DNA of 64,000 nucleotides. Origin: Roseivirga misakiensis. Lineage in GTDB: Bacteria; Bacteroidota; Bacteroidia; Cytophagales; Cyclobacteriaceae. Of this stretch, positions 52,903-61,444 are shown in pieces. The DNA is taken from NCBI RefSeq assembly GCF_001747105.1, contig NZ_MDGQ01000005.1, forward strand, positions 1,364,001 through 1,428,000. Reading direction: 5' to 3'. The notes below the pieces were generated by a model, which saw only the letters and a list, made by a program, of their open reading frames with translations, was not told the origin of the DNA and ran no database searches. Each line of letters begins with the position of its first letter. Position 1 is the stretch's first letter. A program made the position numbers and the translations under genes.

Positions 52903-53364
52903 ATGAGAGATTTTGGAAGTTTAAAAATAATGGAGCAAGGGATTGAGATCATGTCTACGACAAGCCATTTGAAGAAAACTTGTGTTCAGACAGATTTGGC
53001 AGGTCTGATAAAGGAGATCAACCTATTGGCTATTCAAATTCCTTCTAATATAGCGGCTAGTAGTGCTGATAAAACCTCAGATAACTACGAAATTGGCCTA
53101 AAGAAGGCGCTTTCTTCTGTAAGAGATATTGAGAACAAACTAGAGGATGTAATCCCGGAAACACCACTGACGCATCCTTTGAATAGGCTTAAACAGCTAG
53201 TCAGTAAGGAAGAAGCTTTGATAGAGCATGCCTTGAACCATTCAAAGGCTCGGAAACAGAATAGACCATTAAAGAGGTCTAGACTCTCCGTAGTTTCAGG
53301 CAAATCAAGATCAGCAATGCCGAAAATTAAAGTGAGCCAAGGTCTTCAGGTAGAGCTATTCTAA
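52903..53364 (+). CDS. Divergent four-helix-bundle (23S rRNA intervening-sequence protein-like) protein
   Basis: 153 residues; ATGs at 52903, 52930 and 52951 are possible starts. Residues ~32-110 follow the pattern of the four-helix-bundle/S23 family: INLLAIQIPSNIAASSADKT matches the IPSNIAEG hallmark, followed by helices YEIGLKKALSSVRDIENKLEDV and LNRLKQLVSKEEALIEHALN. The tail is basic and Ser/Lys-rich. Role unknown. It lies between the structured RNA element and the kinase operator region. Family assignment is by eye and tentative. Confidence 0.6.
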   Translation: MRDFGSLKIMEQGIEIMSTTSHLKKTCVQTDLAGLIKEINLLAIQIPSNIAASSADKTSDNYEIGLKKALSSVRDIENKLEDVIPETPLTHPLNRLKQLVSKEEALIEHALNHSKARKQNRPLKRSRLSVVSGKSRSAMPKIKVSQGLQVELF

Positions 53365-53375
53365 ATACCCAATTC

Positions 53376-53447
53376 CATTCATCGAATTATTTGGTCATTC
53401 ATCGAAAGTTATTGTCAGTTATCTAAGGATTTCGGCCATTAATCGAA
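53376..53447 (+). repeat. Four phased 11-bp direct repeats upstream of the PAS kinase
   Basis: CATTCATCGAA at 53376-53386 and 53396-53406, CAGTTATCTAA at 53416-53426 and CATTAATCGAA at 53437-53447. Start-to-start spacing is 20, 20 and 21 bp, i.e. two helical turns, so all four lie on one face of the DNA. Such direct repeats at about 21 bp are typical of LytTR-type regulators, and a LytTR regulator gene is in the same operon. Likely an operator array; binding is inferred. Confidence 0.65.
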
Positions 53448-53532
53448 ATTTAAAATTCGCGACTTATCTCTTGCGTTCTTTTGTCTTGCTTAATCAAGGG
53501 ATATTAGACCATTTATTACTATAGATAGGAAG

Positions 53533-53554
53533 GGTTTTCTTCATGAAGAAAACC
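53533..53554. promoter_or_regulatory. 22-bp perfect palindrome just before the PAS-kinase start
   Basis: The arms GGTTTTCTTCA and TGAAGAAAACC meet without a spacer. The element ends two bases before the TTG start at 53557. A nine-codon ORF begins with the ATG at its centre (53543) and stops inside the kinase gene at 53572, in a different frame. It could be a protein-binding site or a translational control element. Confidence 0.5.
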
Positions 53555-53556
53555 TA

Positions 53557-56193
53557 TTGTCCAATCATTTGAAAAATGATTTGGAGCTCGTCGTAGGTCA
53601 AAAGGTCAGCCCACTGATCCTAAAAGCAATAATTCCTCAGGTTCAGAATTCATCCATTTCTTCTTTCACCACGGAGTATGAGAATATTATACTTTCTGCA
53701 AAAGTTGATGCTTCAACTGATTTATACCATATTACTTTTTCAAAACGAGAGGACCGAGAGTTGCAAAAGAAGTATGCTACAGATAAATATCGATTATTAG
53801 TAGAGGCCGCACAGGATGTGATCTATGAAATCGATTTGAATGGACAATTCACGTATGTCAACCCAAAGGCGACGGAAGTTTCTGGATATTCTGAGGCCGA
53901 GTGCTTAAAAATGAGCTATCTGGAATTGGTAAGAGATGACTGGGAAGATCGCGTTCAAGCATTTTATTTAAAACAGGTAAAAGAGTCAATTCACTCTACT
54001 TATCTCGAATTCCCGATAATCACTAAAAAGGGTAAAGAAGTTTGGTTAGGGCAAAATGTGCAATTACTCGAGGATGAGATAGCGCAAGTTGGGCTGATGG
54101 CCATTGCACGTGATATCACCATAGTTCATGATACACAAAAAGCCCTAGAGCGATCGGAAGAAAAGTATCGGGGGATTATCCAGAACCTTCAGTATGGGCT
54201 CATGGAAGTGGATTTGGATGAGAAAATCATCTATGCTAACGAAGCCATGTGCTTAATAACGGGGTATTCTCAAGAAGAATTAGTTGGGCAACATGCCTCA
54301 GATTTACTAGTTGATGAAACAACGAGGTCTGTCATTGATAATCAGCATGAGCAGAGACTTGAAGGTGTAGCATCGGTTTATCAGTTAAAACTCCGTCATA
54401 AAAATGGTGATGAACTTTGGGCCTTAATTTCTGGTGCACCAATATTTGACGTGGATGGCAACCGTGTGGGATCGATTGGTATCCACATGGATATTACGGA
54501 AAAGCAAAGAGATCAAGAGGCCCTCGTTTTTGCTAGAAATCAACTGGAGCAACAAAATGAAAAGCTCCACAAGAATCAGAAATTTTTAAGCGCGATTAAC
54601 GGTTTTGTTACTAAGCTCTTGAATGATGAAACGCTGTTTGAAATCGCTTGGGAAATCGCGGAAAATGTGATTGACCAGTTTGGTTTTGAAGACTGTGTGA
54701 TTTACGTTTTGAATGACGATACTGGAAAACTCACTCAATTGGCTGCATATGGTGCTAAATCCACAAAAAATAGACAAGTCGTAGATCCTATTGAGATTGA
54801 AATGGGAGTGGGTATTGTAGGTACGGTGGCACAAAGTGGTGTTGCAGAAATTATCAAGGATACCACAAAAGACCCGCGCTACATTGTTGATGATGCCAAG
54901 AGACAATCGGAAATAACGGTTCCGATAATTGCCGATGGCAAAGTGATCGGGATTATTGACTCTGAGCATAGTGATAAGAACTATTTTAGCGATGCTCATC
55001 TGGAGATTCTCACGACTGTTGCTAATTTAGCCTCCAACCGATTGAAGAATGCTATTGCGAATCAAAAGCAATTACAAATAGAAGGTGAACTCAGAGATAG
55101 CGAAGAAAAGCTTAGAACAATTCTGGAGTCAGCCATTGACGGAGTTATTTCTATTGATGCCAAAGGCGTAATAGCAGAATGGAACAAGCAAGCCGAAGTC
55201 ATTTTTGGTTATAAAGCCGAAGAAGTAATTGGACTCACACTGACTGAAACTATAATCCCACCTAATTTCAGGGAAGCGCACGATAGGGGAATGAAACATT
55301 ACTTCCGCACGGGTGAAGGACCTGTATTGAATCAAAAAATTGAAATCTCAGCCTTAAGAAAGAACGGTGAAGAGTTTCCGATCGAATTGGCTATTATCCC
55401 AGTTAGAACCAAAGGAGTCCAGACTTTTACAGCCTTTTTAAGTGATATTACTATTCAAAAGGAAGTTCGACTAGAAATGGAAAAGGCGCTTAATAAAGAG
55501 AAGGAAGTCAATGAGTTAAAGTCTAGGTTCGTAGCCATGACCTCGCATGAATTTAGAACACCACTCACTACGATTAAGCAAAATTCTGACCTGATCAGCC
55601 ACAGACTTGAGTTAACGGCACCAGACCAGTTTCCGAAATACGCCAAGTACTTTGATCGCATTGAATCAGAGCTGGGGCGTGTAACTGGTCTAATGAACGA
55701 CATACTTATGTTGGGCAGAATTGAATCTGGTAAGATAGAAATCAAGAAGAAGGAAAATGACTTGGTTGAATTCTGCCAACAGCTTGTAGACAAGCAAAGA
55801 GTTGATGAAAACCCTGTGATGAATTTTAAAATTCAAGGGGTGCCAAGGCCTATAATGTTTGACCGTCAACTGCTACACCATGTGGTTTTGAATCTTTTAA
55901 CCAATGCTACTAAGTATTCTACGGGTAAAAAAGATCCACAGGTCACGCTTGTTTTCAACGAACTGGATAAAGCGAGAATTCATGTGAAGGATTTCGGAAT
56001 CGGTATTCCAAAAAAGGATCAAAAAGGTCTTTTTCAATCATTTTACCGTGCCACCAATGTGAAGAATATCCAGGGTTCTGGCCTTGGACTATCAATTGTG
56101 AAAGAATTCACTGAAATGCACGGCGGAAAAGTGGAGGTTATTAGCGAGGTGAATAAAGGGGCAGAGTTTATAGTTGAAATCCCAGATAAGTAA
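53557..56193 (+). CDS. PAS-PAS-GAF-PAS sensor histidine kinase
   Basis: 878 residues, cytoplasmic (no membrane segment). Order: N-terminal region 1-75, PAS (~78-190), PAS (~200-315), GAF (~345-490), PAS (~510-635), HisKA with FVAMTSHEFRTPLTT (phospho-acceptor His664) and HATPase_c with LLTNATKYSTG, FGIGIPKKD and GSGLGLSIVKEF. The best available start is TTG at 53557; no in-frame ATG lies nearby, and a later TTG is possible. Phased repeats and a palindrome precede it. The LytTR regulator 56 bases downstream is the likely partner. Confidence 0.93.
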   Translation: MSNHLKNDLELVVGQKVSPLILKAIIPQVQNSSISSFTTEYENIILSAKVDASTDLYHITFSKREDRELQKKYATDKYRLLVEAAQDVIYEIDLNGQFTYVNPKATEVSGYSEAECLKMSYLELVRDDWEDRVQAFYLKQVKESIHSTYLEFPIITKKGKEVWLGQNVQLLEDEIAQVGLMAIARDITIVHDTQKALERSEEKYRGIIQNLQYGLMEVDLDEKIIYANEAMCLITGYSQEELVGQHASDLLVDETTRSVIDNQHEQRLEGVASVYQLKLRHKNGDELWALISGAPIFDVDGNRVGSIGIHMDITEKQRDQEALVFARNQLEQQNEKLHKNQKFLSAINGFVTKLLNDETLFEIAWEIAENVIDQFGFEDCVIYVLNDDTGKLTQLAAYGAKSTKNRQVVDPIEIEMGVGIVGTVAQSGVAEIIKDTTKDPRYIVDDAKRQSEITVPIIADGKVIGIIDSEHSDKNYFSDAHLEILTTVANLASNRLKNAIANQKQLQIEGELRDSEEKLRTILESAIDGVISIDAKGVIAEWNKQAEVIFGYKAEEVIGLTLTETIIPPNFREAHDRGMKHYFRTGEGPVLNQKIEISALRKNGEEFPIELAIIPVRTKGVQTFTAFLSDITIQKEVRLEMEKALNKEKEVNELKSRFVAMTSHEFRTPLTTIKQNSDLISHRLELTAPDQFPKYAKYFDRIESELGRVTGLMNDILMLGRIESGKIEIKKKENDLVEFCQQLVDKQRVDENPVMNFKIQGVPRPIMFDRQLLHHVVLNLLTNATKYSTGKKDPQVTLVFNELDKARIHVKDFGIGIPKKDQKGLFQSFYRATNVKNIQGSGLGLSIVKEFTEMHGGKVEVISEVNKGAEFIVEIPDK

Positions 56194-56249
56194 GAAATCC
56201 AATATTTGAGTTTCCTGTCTTATGCTTATATTAACATCAAATAAAGCGT

Positions 56250-56978
56250 ATGACCAAATTAAAAGTACTGGTAGTAGAGGACGATCCAATGATCGCCGAA
56301 AGTGTACAAGATATATTGGAACTTCTGGATCATGAAGTAGTCGGAATTGCTGAAGATGCTGAAACCGCCATTCAGCTTTGCAATGAACACACACCTCAAA
56401 TTGCGCTGTTGGATATCCAAATTGGTGGCGACATCGATGGGGTAGATCTAGCAGAGTTGATAAACGATCAGTTTGACATACCATTTATTTTTACAACCGC
56501 CTTTGCCGATGACGCTACTGTTGCCAGAGCATCGGAGAGAGGGCCTTTTGGCTATTTGGTTAAGCCATATGGTGTCAAGGACATAAATGCTGCGATAGAA
56601 ATCGCAATGTCTGCCTATGGTAGATTAAAAAAGGCACAGGAAAATCCCGGAGTATCAAAAATCATTGACAATAGCCTTTTCCTAAAAGTCGATGCCAAAC
56701 TTATTAAGGTTAAGATTGACGATATTTTATATGTTGAAGCGAAAGGTGATTATGCGCTTTTCAAGACTTTAGCGAAAGGCTACATTGTGCACTCAACTAT
56801 GAAACGTGTACAAGAACGGCTGGATCAATATAACTTTGCCAAAGTACACCGATCATATGTAGTCAACCTATCCAAAATTGTAGACATTGAAGAATCTAAC
56901 CTGCTGATAGAGGATAAGGTAATCCCGATCTCGAGAGCCAATAAAGAGGCACTAATGAAGCGATTGAATAAGCTATAG
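56250..56978 (+). CDS. LytTR-family response regulator
   Basis: 242 residues. Receiver domain with Asp11/Asp12, phospho-acceptor Asp55 (IALLDIQIGG), Thr83 and Lys105 (YLVKPYG). The C-terminal LytTR DNA-binding domain spans ~135-242 (DDILYVEAKGDYALF, VHRSYVVNLSKIVDIEE, IPISRANKEALMKRL). It is cotranscribed with the PAS kinase, a pairing of HisKA kinase and LytTR regulator that is common in Bacteroidota. The repeats at 53376-53447 are plausible autoregulatory sites. Confidence 0.95.
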   Translation: MTKLKVLVVEDDPMIAESVQDILELLDHEVVGIAEDAETAIQLCNEHTPQIALLDIQIGGDIDGVDLAELINDQFDIPFIFTTAFADDATVARASERGPFGYLVKPYGVKDINAAIEIAMSAYGRLKKAQENPGVSKIIDNSLFLKVDAKLIKVKIDDILYVEAKGDYALFKTLAKGYIVHSTMKRVQERLDQYNFAKVHRSYVVNLSKIVDIEESNLLIEDKVIPISRANKEALMKRLNKL

Positions 56979-57120
56979 TTATTTCATTTTAATTCAGGGT
57001 TGTAGTTAGTGGTCTATCTACGCCAAAAGGGAGTTTTTGAGTAGCGTTTTATAAATATCTGATTTACAATCAGAATGCCGAATCATCTACTTACCTTTGC
57101 CAATCACTTATTAATTTCCC

Positions 57121-58884
57121 TTGAGTCATTTTAGTCAATTAGGGCTTTCAGAGTCCACGTGTAGCGTTTTAGAACAATTAGGTTTTGAAAAGCCAACCCC
57201 CATTCAAGAAAAAGCGATCCCGATGCTGTTGGAAAACGATCCAACAGATTTTATCGGTTTAGCGCAAACTGGAACGGGTAAAACCGCTGCTTTTGGTCTT
57301 CCACTAGTAGATATTATCAATGAGCACGATTCGACTACGCAGGCGTTGATCATGGCGCCTACAAGAGAGCTTGGACAGCAAACTGCCCAGCAGTTAGTGA
57401 CATTTGCGAAAAGTAAAAAGGGCTTAAATGTAGAGGTTGTTTACGGTGGTGCTGATATCAGTCGCCAGATTAAAGCACTAAAAAGACCAACCCAAATTGT
57501 GGTGGCCACACCCGGTAGATTATTGGATTTGATCAAACGAAAAGCGATCAAATTGGAAAACGTCCAACATGTAGTGCTTGACGAAGCTGACGAAATGTTG
57601 AATATGGGCTTCAAAGAGGATATCGATGAGATTTTGAGCCATACTTTGGATAATCGGGTTACTTGGTTGTTTTCGGCCACCATGCCGAAAGAAATCAGAC
57701 GTTTGGTTAAGACCTACATGAAAGACCCTTTGGAGGTTTCTGTAGATGCTGACCAAAAGAGTAATAAAGATATCTCACACCAATACGTAGTAACGAAGAC
57801 GGATAATAAGCTGTCTGCGATAAGGCGTTTTATGGATATTCAGCCCGACATGAAAGGCATTATGTTCTGTAGAACAAAAATGGATACCCAAGAAATAGCA
57901 GATCAATTGTCTAAGTTGGGTTATGCTGTGGAAGCATTACACGGAGATTTATCGCAAAGACAACGCGATACTGTCATGAAACGATTCAAATCTCGTTCTA
58001 TGCAGCTGCTCATCGCAACGGACGTTGCCGCAAGAGGTATTGATGTTAATGATTTAACCCACGTCTTTCATCATAAACTGCCAGATCAATTAGAGAGCTA
58101 TACACATAGGAGTGGTAGAACCGGGCGTGCTGGTAAAAAAGGAATCTCAATGGCCTTTATTAACCCGCGCGAGAAACGGAAAATCACAGATATTGAGCGC
58201 AAGGTTAACGTAAGCTTTGAAAAAGTGACGATCCCAACGGTTGATGAATTAAAAGTGAGCCGAATTAATAACTGGGCCAACATAATTTTAAATACCAAGG
58301 TAGACGAGCAATCGGAAGAAATACTGGCCAGTTTGCACGGTCAATTCGAGGGGCTCACTAAAGAAGATTTACTAAAGCGTTTAATATCCACTCAACTTGA
58401 CCATTTAATGGTTCAGGGTGATGAAGAAGGCGATATTAATATCGGTGATGGCAAGGAGCAAAAAGAGCGTAAATCACAGACTAAAGATGGTTTTAACCGC
58501 TACTTTATCAATGTAGGGTTGATGGATGGCATTACCGAAGCCGATTTAATCCATTTTCTTTCTGACGTGACGGGTATTCGAAGAAAGCATTTTTCTGATT
58601 TCTCTATTCAAAAGAACTGTAGCTTCTTCAATATGGAAGAGAAGCAGGACGATGATTTAGCCAAGCACTTTGAGTTTATTGAAGTAGAAGGGCGTGCCAT
58701 CCGAGTAAATCGAGATGAAGAGGGCAGACCTTCACGAAACAAGCCATCCCGATCTAGAGGCGGGTTCCGCGGCGATGGTGGCAATAGAAAAGGTGGTGGT
58801 CGTAAAGGCGCAAGAAGTGGCGGTAGTCGATCTCAATCTAGTGTCAATCCTTCCTCAAGAAGAAACAGAGGTCGTAGGAGATAG
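57121..58884 (+). CDS. DEAD-box RNA helicase (DeaD/CsdA-like) with DbpA-type RNA-binding domain
   Basis: 587 residues. Q motif KPTPIQEKAIP, motif I AQTGTGKTAA, Ia PTRELGQQ, II DEAD (VLDEADEML), III SAT and VI HRSGRTGRAG are all present. Residues ~440-530 resemble the DbpA RNA-binding domain (NRYFINVGLMDGITEADLIHFL). The tail is Arg/Gly/Ser-rich. It unwinds structured RNA in ribosome assembly or cold adaptation. The start is a TTG at 57121 (TTGAGTCATTTTAG), which fits the family N-terminus; no ATG is available. Confidence 0.94.
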   Translation: MSHFSQLGLSESTCSVLEQLGFEKPTPIQEKAIPMLLENDPTDFIGLAQTGTGKTAAFGLPLVDIINEHDSTTQALIMAPTRELGQQTAQQLVTFAKSKKGLNVEVVYGGADISRQIKALKRPTQIVVATPGRLLDLIKRKAIKLENVQHVVLDEADEMLNMGFKEDIDEILSHTLDNRVTWLFSATMPKEIRRLVKTYMKDPLEVSVDADQKSNKDISHQYVVTKTDNKLSAIRRFMDIQPDMKGIMFCRTKMDTQEIADQLSKLGYAVEALHGDLSQRQRDTVMKRFKSRSMQLLIATDVAARGIDVNDLTHVFHHKLPDQLESYTHRSGRTGRAGKKGISMAFINPREKRKITDIERKVNVSFEKVTIPTVDELKVSRINNWANIILNTKVDEQSEEILASLHGQFEGLTKEDLLKRLISTQLDHLMVQGDEEGDINIGDGKEQKERKSQTKDGFNRYFINVGLMDGITEADLIHFLSDVTGIRRKHFSDFSIQKNCSFFNMEEKQDDDLAKHFEFIEVEGRAIRVNRDEEGRPSRNKPSRSRGGFRGDGGNRKGGGRKGARSGGSRSQSSVNPSSRRNRGRRR

Positions 58885-58903
58885 ACTGATTCAATGAAGC
58901 GAT

Positions 58904-58950
58904 ATAGGTTAGGGAAGATAAATCAAATAAGCCCTAATTCTACCTATTTT
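58904..58950 (+). terminator. Possible terminator after the helicase gene
   Basis: An imperfect hairpin pairs ATAGGT (58904-58909) with ACCTAT (58942-58947) and TAGGG (58910-58914) with CCCTA (58932-58936), with a 5-base bulge on the right arm, followed by T-rich sequence. Its right arm overlaps the open frame leading into the desaturase. Confidence 0.35.
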
Positions 58951-59042
58951 ATTATTATCTTATAGAATTATCCCCTAATAAAAAGAAGACTATCAAGCAC
59001 CCAAAATTTAATAAAAACCAAGGACCAGATTTTTCACAAACC

Positions 59043-60119
59043 GTGAAGAATCGTGTGAATAATTACTTTACCGATAATAACATCAGCAAACAGGCTAATC
59101 TTGGTATGGTTTTGAAGACCATTTTGATGCTTTCGTTGTTTATTGTTCCAATTACGCTGATCAATGTAGGTGTAGTTCAGCAGGTTTGGCTACTCTTTAC
59201 CCTTTACTTAATAAGTGGATTAGGAATGGCCGGTATTGGAATGGGGGTCATGCATGATGCAATTCACGGTTCTTATTCAAAAAACCGTACCGTCAATAGA
59301 CTTTTAGGTTACTCAATGAATATTATAGGGGCCAATGCGGGCGTATGGAAAATTCAACATAACGTTTTGCATCATACTTATACGAATATCGACGAAGCCG
59401 ATGACGATATAAATACGCCGCCTTTTCTAAGGTTTACACCAAATAGGAAGTGGATGAAGGTGCATAAATATCAGCATATCTATATTTGGTTTTTTTACTC
59501 CTTGAGCACTATATCGTGGATTACGACCAAGGATTTTATTCGCGTAAATCGTTACTGGAAAATGGGTCTTGTCGGTTGCAAGGGTAAATATAGGCGCGAA
59601 ATGTTACAGGTCTCTTTGTGGAAAGCCTCTTATTATGTTTATGCCCTAATTCTACCGATGATTTTCTTACCTATAAATCCATTAGTAGTTTTTGCAGCTT
59701 TTATTGCCATGCACATGATCACGGGAATTTGTATTAGCGCTGTCTTCCAAACAGCTCATATTATGCCAGATATGGAGTTTCCTAAAATGGACGAGGACGG
59801 TAAGATAGAGAAGAACTGGGCAGTGCATCAATTAGAAACAACGGCAAACTACGCACCCAAAAGCAAAATTTTCTCTTGGCTAATTGGTGGTTTGAATTAC
59901 CAAGTAGAACACCATTTGTTTCCTAATATTTGCCATGTACACTACAGGAAGCTTTCTAAAATAGTAAAGGCTACAGCCGAGGAGTTTAATGTCCCATATT
60001 ATAGCCATACGACCTTTCTGAGTGCATTAGGTCAGCATACTAAAACGCTTCAGTTATTGGGCCGACCAGATGCAGATAAAGAACCTAACGCTGAATTAAG
60101 CGCCTTTCCAGTAGGGTAG
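59043..60119 (+). CDS. Membrane fatty acid desaturase (acyl-lipid/acyl-CoA type)
   Basis: 358 residues from the GTG at 59043. The three di-iron histidine boxes are HDAIHG, QHNVLHHTY and QVEHHLFP, with about four membrane segments, as in front-end-like desaturases of Bacteroidota. It introduces a double bond into membrane acyl chains. The family-like sequence continues upstream of the GTG: the same frame encodes KHPKFNKNQGPDFSQT just before it, with no ATG, GTG or TTG before an in-frame stop at 58935. The true start is therefore probably upstream at a non-standard codon such as ATC at 58992. Confidence 0.92.
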   Translation: MKNRVNNYFTDNNISKQANLGMVLKTILMLSLFIVPITLINVGVVQQVWLLFTLYLISGLGMAGIGMGVMHDAIHGSYSKNRTVNRLLGYSMNIIGANAGVWKIQHNVLHHTYTNIDEADDDINTPPFLRFTPNRKWMKVHKYQHIYIWFFYSLSTISWITTKDFIRVNRYWKMGLVGCKGKYRREMLQVSLWKASYYVYALILPMIFLPINPLVVFAAFIAMHMITGICISAVFQTAHIMPDMEFPKMDEDGKIEKNWAVHQLETTANYAPKSKIFSWLIGGLNYQVEHHLFPNICHVHYRKLSKIVKATAEEFNVPYYSHTTFLSALGQHTKTLQLLGRPDADKEPNAELSAFPVG

Positions 60120-60136
60120 TCAATTATTGCGTTCAA

Positions 60137-61309
60137 TTAGGCACTGGCCATCTGAGCCCTTTTGGCTTTTTCCCAAGTAACTTTCTGCTTTCCGCTGAAA
60201 TATTTAAACCAGCCTAGCACTACGCATATTTGCATAAAAAGGAAGTAATAGGGAGTGTGAAGAAACTTGAGTTTTACCTCTGCATTTCTCAAAATATATC
60301 CTGCGAAAGCCAGTAGGTAACAGATTAATTGTAGTCTCAACAGTAATTCGTAAGCCCAATGCTCATCCGCTAAAAGAAAATTAAAGACTAATACCATTAG
60401 AATGGCTATTGGAATGACTGTCCACCTTAAAACCCTATGCGACACATACTGAAACGTCAACCGACCATATTTAAAGAAGTTTAAGAGATAGGCAAGTTTT
60501 AAAACAGCCTGAATTCCTCCAGCGCTAATTCTTATCTTCCTTTTTTGTTCCTCTTCTACCGAAGCCGATGCAGTTTCTAAGGCAATCGCATTAGGTTCAT
60601 AGGCAACTTTGTAACCCTTGGCAGCCACAGACATACTCAAGACAAAGTCTTCAATAAGCGTTCTTTCGTCAATTGGTTGGTATAAATGAGTTCTCATGGC
60701 GAAAAGTTCACCTGCTGTGCCGACTAATGTGTTCCATTCTGCGTCGTTTCTCTTCAAAAAAGACTCATATTTCCAGTAGAAACCCTCTCCAGTACCAGCT
60801 GCATTATCCGAATCTTTAACAAAGATTCTCTTCTCTCCAGAAACTATCCCAACGCAATTACGCTGAAAATGACTGACTAAGTTTCTTAGACCATCCTTGT
60901 TGATCATTACATTGGCATCTGAAAATATGGTGATTCCAGTGCTGATTGAGGACATTACCCTATTAACAGCAGCTATTTTACCAGCCCTCGTTGGTTTGAA
61001 TTCAAGCTGAATTTCAGGGTGGTTACTAATGAGCTCATTGGCGCTATCGGTGGAACCGTCAGTTACAAAGAGGATATTCAGTTTATCTTTTGGGTAAGAC
61101 AATGCCAAGGTATTGCTGATTTTATCTTCGATAATCTCTTCCTCGTTATAAGCAGCCACAACAAATGTTACTTCAGGTAAATCGTCGTCAGAAAGTGTAG
61201 GAAGAGCGATCCGAGCTTTTTTGATGCTGTTAAAAAAACTGATCAATAGGCCATACCCAACAAAATGATAGCATATGAGAAAGGCAGCAATCCAGAAAAT
61301 GATTTCCAT
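60137..61309 (-). CDS. Processive-type GT2 glycosyltransferase, membrane protein
   Basis: 390 residues. An N-terminal membrane helix (1-25), then a GT-A domain: TFVVAAYNEEEIIEDKI, FVTDGSTD, the DxD-like FSDANVM, the acidic EDFVLS and the QKRKIR motif in place of QxxRW. About three C-terminal membrane segments follow. It resembles enzymes that polymerise or transfer sugars at the inner membrane. It is the distal gene of the polysaccharide cluster and convergent with the desaturase (17 bp). Confidence 0.9.
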   Translation of the reverse strand: MEIIFWIAAFLICYHFVGYGLLISFFNSIKKARIALPTLSDDDLPEVTFVVAAYNEEEIIEDKISNTLALSYPKDKLNILFVTDGSTDSANELISNHPEIQLEFKPTRAGKIAAVNRVMSSISTGITIFSDANVMINKDGLRNLVSHFQRNCVGIVSGEKRIFVKDSDNAAGTGEGFYWKYESFLKRNDAEWNTLVGTAGELFAMRTHLYQPIDERTLIEDFVLSMSVAAKGYKVAYEPNAIALETASASVEEEQKRKIRISAGGIQAVLKLAYLLNFFKYGRLTFQYVSHRVLRWTVIPIAILMVLVFNFLLADEHWAYELLLRLQLICYLLAFAGYILRNAEVKLKFLHTPYYFLFMQICVVLGWFKYFSGKQKVTWEKAKRAQMASA

Positions 61310-61444
61310 GTCTTTAAGTTTTAAGGTTTATGCAAAAGGCTTTATTAAATCCTTTCAAGCAAGGTAATCTGTGGAGGGCTCCACTTTCTGCAATTCTGTT
61401 TACTGACCGATTAAGTGGGTCAATTGGTGTGATTTCAGGGTTAA

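Noticed and set aside
53376-53447. CRISPR array
   Set aside because: Repeats are only 11 bp with 9-10 bp gaps and imperfect; the period of two helical turns fits an operator, and no cas genes are present.
56092-56484. 130-codon antisense ORF over the kinase/LytTR junction
   Set aside because: Opposite-strand shadow of two firm genes.
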